Source: Candidatus Azobacteroides pseudotrichonymphae genomovar. CFP2
GTDB taxonomy: Bacteria > Bacteroidota > Bacteroidia > Bacteroidales > Azobacteroidaceae
Direction: 5' to 3'
NCBI RefSeq assembly: GCF_000010645.1
Contig: NC_011565.1
Coordinates: 944,001 to 1,008,000, forward strand
Length of the DNA: 64,000 nt
Shown here: positions 59,270-64,000 of the stretch, in pieces
Position numbering within the stretch: position 1 is the first letter of the stretch
Layout: the number at the start of each line of letters is the position of its first letter
Notes under the pieces: model-generated
Told to the model about the DNA's origin: nothing
Seen by the model: the letters and a program-made list of their open reading frames with translations, nothing else
The model's database searches: none
Translations under genes and position numbers: made by a program

Positions 59270-59753
59270 AGTAGTTTTAATGATTAATTTATTATTTATT
59301 CTCGATTGTAGTATGATTATAAATTGAGGAGTTGTATAATTTTGTAGTCGTGAGCCTTATTTTTTCCATTTATCTTCTCATTCATCAGTCTGAATTGCTC
59401 TGATCTGAGCTTGTTCATTAGAAGATTAGCTTTGATAGTATTCTTTTAGCTACAATGCCCTTGTGTATGGCTTTCTCATTTGCTTTCAAAGTACCTTTGT
59501 ATTTTTTGTAGGAATGTGCTTTATACGGTCCTGCTTTCCCTATAAGGGAAGCAGGACTGTTACCAGAAGGGTTCGATGTCCGCTCTGCAATGCTAAGAGA
59601 TAGGAAGTCCTTCAGATTGATTTATTTTCCTTCTAATAATTTCTGTTTTATCTCTTCAATATACATCGCAAGAAAACTTTCTTGACTACTTTTTTCGTCT
59701 CTCCGGTACTTTTCTATACGCTAGAAACTATATCGCCGGTGCTAATCCTTGTG
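59270..59753. other. Spacer with inserted segment and strong hairpin
   Basis: About 230 bp (59350-59580) have no counterpart in copy A, where the zinc-ribbon peptide lies instead. The minus strand in this insert reads AHSYKKYKGTLKANEKAIHK and, one frame on, MNKLRSEQFRLMNEKINGKN, so it carries an unidentified gene fragment. A hairpin with arms 59529-59541 and 59545-59556 (one bulge, 3-nt loop) is the most GC-rich structure nearby. Confidence 0.45.
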
Positions 59754-60044
59754 TTACTTTGTTTTTGCATAATGAATTGTTGCGATGCTACAGATAATAG
59801 TTAGTAGACCTAGTCCCCACAGAGTCCAATTCAGTTTTATGGCATCTTTGGCAGATTCAATATCACAGTGTATACTGTTCAGTTCTTTATAGATCAAAGC
59901 TAGAGTGGCTTGAGAATCTTGCGAATTATCTTTTACAAGACTTTTTTCTGTAGCGTTCATCTGATCAGGGGAGGATGAACTAACGGATGGAAAAGTTGCT
60001 TCCATACCTAGAATGAGCGATAGCAACAGAAAGATTTTTTTCAT
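59754..60044 (-). CDS. Secreted or membrane-anchored small protein, copy B
   Basis: The 96 residues match the copy A protein at 32422-32712 nearly throughout: same signal peptide (KKIFLLLSLILGMEATFP), same middle, and LNWTLWGLGLLTIICSIATI as the C-terminal span. It is one of the few genes intact in both copies. The function is unknown. Confidence 0.72.
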   Translation of the reverse strand: MKKIFLLLSLILGMEATFPSVSSSSPDQMNATEKSLVKDNSQDSQATLALIYKELNSIHCDIESAKDAIKLNWTLWGLGLLTIICSIATIHYAKTK

Positions 60045-60126
60045 TTATGCTTAAAACTTATCATTATCAGTAAATAGTCTCCTTCCATTATCTTATATAC
60101 AAATGGCTTTTCTTCCATATTACATA

Positions 60127-60312
60127 TTAATTATAAGTTGCTTGAAGTAAGGGCTTTATACCTAGTCCCATTTGGGAGATCGTCCCAGGGGACTTGTATG
60201 CAGTTATCCTCGTAAGCAGCATGTTGTGCTTCCACAATGAAGGGGTTAACAAATGGTATTCCCAAAAATGCATAACTGCTATCAAGATAAGTGTTAATTT
60301 TTTTATATTCAT
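60127..60312 (-). pseudogene. Frameshifted secreted partner of HxS protein, copy B
   Basis: The frame starts MNIKKLTLILIAVMHFW and then leaves the family frame. One base out, the homologous sequence continues as GIPFVNPFIVEAQHAAYEDN and QVPWDDLPNGTRYKA, before a different end. It still overlaps the HxS stop by 4 nt. Confidence 0.62.
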
Positions 60313-60539
60313 CTACCTGAATAATGTGAGTAATGTGAACTATGCGAATAGTGAGAGGAATGTGAGTAGTGTGAAGAATGAGAGTAATTCACTCTATCAT
60401 TTTCATGCGCTACACTTGTTAAGATAATATTGTTTGCAGTTTTTTTCTTCATCGCTTTAGCCCTATTCCCTTTGAACAGGAACCCACTAATAGCAAAAGC
60501 TGCACAAACCACATAATACAGAATTCTTTTAGGTTTCAT
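60309..60539 (-). CDS. HxS-repeat-tail protein, copy B
   Basis: The 76-residue protein keeps the N-terminus of copy A (RILYYVVCAAFAISGFLF) and has an expanded tail made of repeated SHSSHY units ending SHYSHYSGR. The region between (TSVAHENDRVN) differs from copy A (MGGDAQDNWSP), whereas both ends are kept. Such a pattern points to selection on the tail and membrane segment. It overlaps the following gene by 4 nt. Confidence 0.68.
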   Translation of the reverse strand: MKPKRILYYVVCAAFAISGFLFKGNRAKAMKKKTANNIILTSVAHENDRVNYSHSSHYSHSSHYSHSSHYSHYSGR

Positions 60540-60739
60540 AATGGTTAATGTTTATTAGTTATAAAATCGATTAGACATTCGTTTACTCTGAAGTTAGCAC
60601 AAGACCGGCACTTGCTATTAACAATATGACGTTCTTGTTTAACACCCCCTATAATTTCCGTGATTCGCTCTTGTTCTTTCATATGTATCATATATTGATA
60701 TGTATACCCACGTAATGGATTCTATGCCGGGCATATCGT

Positions 60740-61014
60740 TAGATCCCCTTAGTATACCAAACTACAGGTTCAGTATCAGTATCAGGATCAACACAGTATT
60801 TTCCCCCGTAATCTACGTGTATATAGTCTATCTTTTCAAGATCTTCGTGTACACTACAGTCAGTACACTTTGCTTAGTTTCCTTAATTGTCCATATTTTA
60901 CTTCTTCAATATTTACGATCTGATTATGATTGTTGTCTTCCCACCATGCACTTGCTGGAAGTGCGAATCACACAAGAACAAATACCAAGATAAAAATCCT
61001 AAAAATTTCTTCAT
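60740..61014 (-). pseudogene. Frameshifted secreted protein unique to copy B
   Basis: From the ATG at 61012-61014 a short hydrophobic start is followed, in another frame, by FILVFVLV and SAWWEDNNHNQIVNIEEVKY; a third block reads DYGGKYCVDPDTDTEPVVWY. The original was a secreted protein of about 90 residues. It occupies the place of the tandem pair seen in copy A. Confidence 0.48.
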
Positions 61015-61175
61015 GTTGTTTAAGATTTAAAATTTAAAAATTAGGGTCCGTGATAACGTCTATTATGTGATCAATCACATCCAATTGATATCCTGCATAT
61101 GAGCCGTTCTAATCTCATGTATACAATAGTAGTCTTTGATCATTTTGTCAGTTCTTCTGTCATCTCTGGCATGTA

Positions 61176-61214
61176 TTGTTTAATTTAGTTTAATTTAATT
61201 TAGTTTAGTTTAGC
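61176..61214. repeat. Short TTTAGTTTAATT-type microsatellite
   Basis: A run made of alternating tttaatttagtttaa-like words. It lies just after the decayed secreted gene. Slippage is likely. Confidence 0.6.
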
Positions 61215-61229
61215 TCTTCTGAGTCATAA

Positions 61230-61569
61230 GCAGGAATATGCTGTACTTCTTCATCTCCTAGAGTATGGATTAACGTAAAAGTTACGGTTGTAAATTATGC
61301 TCACATTATCTGCTCTCTTATATATGACAACAATAGTCTCTTTAGATGACGTAACCCCATCTTCTTTTCCTTTAACGTGCCAGTAGTGGCCATCATCCAT
61401 CGTCATATAACCTTCACCCATCTAGTACTTCCCATACGTTATGTTAATCATCACTTGTGCTGCAACTCCGCTGTCTTTCAATCTCTGACTCAGATTCCTC
61501 TGCATGAAGGATAGGGTGGTAGAAAAATAGGAATACCACCAATACCGATAATAGTTTTGTCTCGTTCAT
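61230..61569 (-). pseudogene. Frameshifted secreted protein, copy B
   Basis: The ATG at 61567-61569 gives a signal peptide (KLLSVLVVFLFFYHPILHA) and about 20 more residues before a stop. Other frames continue AAQVMINITYGKY and MGEGYMTMDDGHYWHVKGKE, then KRADNVSIIYNRNFYVNPYS. It is a decayed secreted protein of about 105 residues with no intact relative in the window. Confidence 0.48.
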
Positions 61570-61788
61570 ATCAACAGTCTTCGTTTATATAGTTAACGTT
61601 GGTATATTCTCCGTACATATGTCGCTAGCAAGTAAGCTTAAACTTCTTTACATCAGTCTTCTTTATATAACAACAAGCATCATCTTTCTCATTCGTTTAT
61701 CTGATTTAGCTATCTTGGTTATTTCAATGATGCAAACCAAGGCAAATTCAATACAGGTAAGGTTATTATTTCCTTGCTTTCTGCATAC

Positions 61789-61917
61789 TTAAGTAAAGAG
61801 GTAACCGCACTCAACAGTAAAAGCTGTAGATGCTATATCCTTGATTGTTTGCCATACTCCTGCATTGACAAAAAGGATACTACAAGACAGGATGGTTGTT
61901 AAGACCAATTTCTTCAT
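61789..61917 (-). pseudogene. Truncated copy of the 57-residue secreted peptide
   Basis: The ATG at 61915-61917 gives KKLVLTTILSCSILFVNAG and VWQTIKDIASTAFTVECGYL, then a stop after 42 residues because one T was inserted relative to copy A. The signal peptide and core are kept, so a shortened peptide might still be made. Confidence 0.55.
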
Positions 61918-61936
61918 GGATCTGTAGATTTTAATA

Positions 61937-61999
61937 TTAGTTACACTTGCAAGAATCGTCCTTACAAGGGGCTTCTTTAGGGCATTTTTCTTTCTCCAT
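61937..61999 (-). CDS. 20-residue cysteine-rich peptide
   Basis: The ATG at 61997-61999 opens MEKEKCPKEAPCKDDSCKCN and a TAA. Four Cys in 20 residues with Lys, Glu and Asp suggest a metallothionein-like or redox peptide. The same codons occur at 35401-35459, with a lost start. It begins the minus-strand series that continues with the 57-residue peptide gene, 20 bp downstream. It is short, so confidence is limited; the second copy is the main support. Confidence 0.48.
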   Translation of the reverse strand: MEKEKCPKEAPCKDDSCKCN

Positions 62000-62475
62000 G
62001 ATGAACAAATTTATTTTTTCTTATCTGTTAAATGTTAAATCTTCTGCATGTTAAATTTATCTGATACATATACTAGATTTAGTGTTGATTTACTACTTCA
62101 TTTGGACAATGAGAAATCAAACGATCACGGAAAAGAACAAATGAAAAATAGAAAACATAGAAAATCTTATACCAGAAGTATTGAATGATATACTAAAACT
62201 CCTTCGCATTGGAATAGAATAGAGGATCAAGGATGGGAAGTATGATAAAATATGATTACAATTGTTGTCCCATATATACGGAGCAGCACCAACCAAAACC
62301 TTAGTTACACTCTAGTTTTTCTCATTCTCTCTCATGGAGACTGAATGATGTAGATTTACTTGGTTTTGGAATAATAAAATAAAAATAAATACATTTACTC
62401 GCCATTCATACCAAACCGTCCCCACTGTCGTAATAAAAAAACTTTTGCTATTCTCAACATTTATTCAGCTAACAA
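62000..62475. other. Non-coding segment
   Basis: No supported gene. Bases 62285-62410 resemble 37250-37370 of copy A, and accgtccccactgtcgtaat near 62407 resembles 35588, showing that pieces were rearranged between the copies. Confidence 0.45.
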
Positions 62476-62730
62476 CTATTCCTCCAAATTCTCCAAACAT
62501 GGAATGTACCTTAGAAGACTATTTACTTTTTTATTAGATTTCTTTTCTATCTTCCTGAATGGCATCAGGACCAGGGTTGGATCTTTCCCATTCTCTATAG
62601 AGGTTATAAGCTTTTTATATTCTTGTATCGCTTTTGAAAAACTACTCTTTTCGTCAGAAACAGAGTTTTGCAGGGTTGGATATTTTTGCAATGTGTATTC
62701 AAGCTTTTTTGTCAAGAAGCTTATTGTCAT
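62476..62730 (-). CDS. Hypothetical helical protein, 84 residues
   Basis: The frame starts MTISFLTKKLEYTLQKYPTL and is helical and charged (SKAIQEYKKLITSIENGKD, FRKIEKKSNKKVNSLL). In copy A only the first ten codons (MTISYLTKKL) survive, next to the recombinase repeat, and then unrelated DNA begins. It is divergent from the recombinase by 132 bp, so it may share its regulatory region. No family is recognised. Confidence 0.52.
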   Translation of the reverse strand: MTISFLTKKLEYTLQKYPTLQNSVSDEKSSFSKAIQEYKKLITSIENGKDPTLVLMPFRKIEKKSNKKVNSLLRYIPCLENLEE

Positions 62731-62862
62731 ATTGTCAGAACCCTAAAAAACACGGTTCTACGCTTTCATTCCTTATTTTTTTACATAGACTATAACAAGT
62801 ATAGCAATTTATCTGTTTCGTAATTATAAATATCAAGTCTAACTATAAAAACCCTCGAATTT

Positions 62863-63486
62863 ATGAATGTTGTGTATCTAAGAGTAAGTACTTGCCATCA
62901 GGATGTAAACAATCAGATGATGGGGATAGAGAAGTACATGGAAGAACATCAAATGACGATTGACCGTGTTTTCGAAGAAACTGTTTCAGGAAAAATAAAG
63001 GCAAAGGATAGAAAACTTGCCTCTGTTATGGACGAACTTAAAAAGGGTGATACCCTAATTGTAAGTGAAGTATCTCGCATTGGACGCAACATGATGGACA
63101 TAATTAGTAACATCAATATGCTCTGCAATGAGAAAGGATGCAATTTTATTGCCGTCAAACAGAACTATTATTTCAAGACAAATGATCTCAACAGCAAGGT
63201 CATGCTATTTGCCCATACGATAGCAGCCGAGATTGAGAGAGGATTAAACTGTGCAAGGACTAAAGAATCTTATCTGCGAGTTAAGGCAGAGAGTGATGGT
63301 GATTTTGTTTGGGGAAGACCTCAAAAACTACAGGAAACGATGGAAATCGATCTTTCTCTTCCCATTGACGAGATAGCCAGACAGAACAACGTTCATCGGC
63401 GGACTGTTACCCGTTATGTGAGACAGTACAGAAAGGATTTATGCTATAAGCCAAGAAATCATTATTTAACACTGGCTCAGTGTTAG
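62863..63486 (+). CDS. Serine recombinase (resolvase/invertase family), copy B
   Basis: The 207 residues differ from copy A at about twenty places, mostly in residues 152-165 (QKLQETMEIDLSLPIDEIAR). All catalytic features are kept: YLRVST with Ser9, SEVSRIGRNMMD, and the C-terminal helix-turn-helix. Both copies are open over the full length, which is notable in a region with so many broken genes and suggests that recombinase activity is maintained or the duplication is young. Confidence 0.93.
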   Translation: MNVVYLRVSTCHQDVNNQMMGIEKYMEEHQMTIDRVFEETVSGKIKAKDRKLASVMDELKKGDTLIVSEVSRIGRNMMDIISNINMLCNEKGCNFIAVKQNYYFKTNDLNSKVMLFAHTIAAEIERGLNCARTKESYLRVKAESDGDFVWGRPQKLQETMEIDLSLPIDEIARQNNVHRRTVTRYVRQYRKDLCYKPRNHYLTLAQC

Positions 63487-63502
63487 TTAAAGAGCAAAGA
63501 AA

Positions 63503-63537
63503 AACCGGCAGGAACAACCCCTGTCGGTTCTGTTTTT
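63503..63537. terminator. Bidirectional terminator after recombinase B
   Basis: The stem aaccggcagg (63503-63512) pairs with 63520-63529 around a 7-nt loop, followed by ctgttttt. It is the counterpart of 36852-36885 and serves both convergent genes. Confidence 0.82.
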
Positions 63538-63595
63538 ACTTGTTTTACACAGACCAGTTTCAGTCTAGTGTATCTATCTCTGAGAAAAGATGCGT

Positions 63596-63934
63596 TTATT
63601 CTTTCACAAGCTCAATGAACGTTACTTCTTTATCAGAAGTGATCCCTTCCATATCCGCTACACCCTTCTTGTAGATAGCAAATGTGTCGTCTTCAAAAAA
63701 CACAACATAGAGATTGTTGTCTGCTAGAGATTCGTAGCTTTTTTGTGTCTTAGTAAAATGCTTACCAAAAAATGGGAATCCATGACAGTGCTGATGACAT
63801 TCCTTTTTCACTTCTTCTGTCTGTGCAGGAAGGATTGCAGGTTTTACTTCTTTTTTTGCTACTTTAGCTCCTACTCCAAAACAGATAACGGAGAAAAAGA
63901 CCAAGGTTAATAGTTTTTTTGCTTTCATATTCAT
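63596..63934 (-). CDS. Secreted protein downstream of recombinase, copy B
   Basis: The 112-residue protein has a signal peptide (KAKKLLTLVFFSVICFGVG), the linker KKEVKPAILPAQTEEVKKEC, a His/Cys patch (CHQHCHGFPFFGKHF) and the shared DDTFAIYKKGVADMEGIT. Relative to copy A the His/Cys patch is richer. Bases after its start continue to match copy A up to the window end, so the duplication extends beyond 64 kb. The function is unknown. Confidence 0.7.
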   Translation of the reverse strand: MNMKAKKLLTLVFFSVICFGVGAKVAKKEVKPAILPAQTEEVKKECHQHCHGFPFFGKHFTKTQKSYESLADNNLYVVFFEDDTFAIYKKGVADMEGITSDKEVTFIELVKE

Positions 63935-64000
63935 AATAATTGTTTTTAGTTTAACACTTTAATTTAGCATCATTCTTTGTCTAGAAGATCGAACGATACA

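Larger units (their letters stand above)
62700..63540. repeat. About 840-bp direct repeat carrying the serine recombinase, copy B
   Basis: It matches 36049-36888 almost base for base in the same orientation. The coding frame of 62476-62730 crosses its left edge, so copy B probably represents the original junction and copy A the derived one. Confidence 0.8.

Overview
The window looks like the chromosome of an AT-rich Bacteroidales bacterium with a shrinking genome, most likely an intracellular or host-restricted symbiont of the type found in termite-gut protists. That placement is an inference. It rests on: the tpiA / SPOR-protein / folE order; a homoserine-kinase candidate of the phosphoglycerate-mutase fold between thrA and thrC; a GT3 glycogen synthase beside a short-type glucan phosphorylase; the etfB-etfA-acyl-CoA dehydrogenase cluster; a DUF4491 protein; very AT-rich spacers; and many frameshifted genes. 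No rRNA, tRNA or CRISPR array was recognised.

Region 1 (1 to about 28.9 kb) is ordinary, mostly intact metabolism. It holds pyrI (cut by the window edge), folE, a SPOR-domain protein, tpiA, aroC and a MalY/PatB-type lyase on the minus strand. On the plus strand is the threonine operon thrA / putative homoserine kinase / thrC. Next come a TrmB methyltransferase fused to a double ABC ATPase, glgP with glycogen synthase, an omega-amidase-like nitrilase, dxs, a CCA-adding-type nucleotidyltransferase, an FAH-family protein with ispF, and etfBA with an acyl-CoA dehydrogenase. The set makes threonine, chorismate, isoprenoid precursors, a folate/pterin precursor and stored glycogen.

Region 2 (about 29 to 64 kb) is accessory and decaying. 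Two imperfect copies of one locus, A (about 30.0-37.3 kb) and B (about 57.2-64.0 kb), run in the same direction. Each carries secreted coiled-coil proteins, small membrane proteins, a secreted protein ending in a His-Ser-Tyr repeat tail (HxS type) that overlaps a second secreted gene by 4 nt, tiny cysteine-containing peptides, and a nearly identical serine recombinase followed by a secreted protein. Many copies are frameshifted, but often only one member of a pair is broken. Between them lie a lipoprotein, two toxin-antitoxin pairs with broken YoeB-like toxins, a run of very small Cys-rich or hydrophobic reading frames, two plasmid-type Rep_3 initiator genes (both frameshifted), a DUF805 protein, a recG lacking its 5' end, and a plus-strand block of small genes plus a broken AAA_24-type NTPase that resembles an early-gene block of a crAss-like phage. 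A DUF4491 gene is the last core-looking gene.

The best candidate for something undescribed is the duplicated recombinase-linked locus of small secreted proteins. No radical-SAM maturase is present in the window, so any link of the HxS proteins to peptide modification is untested.
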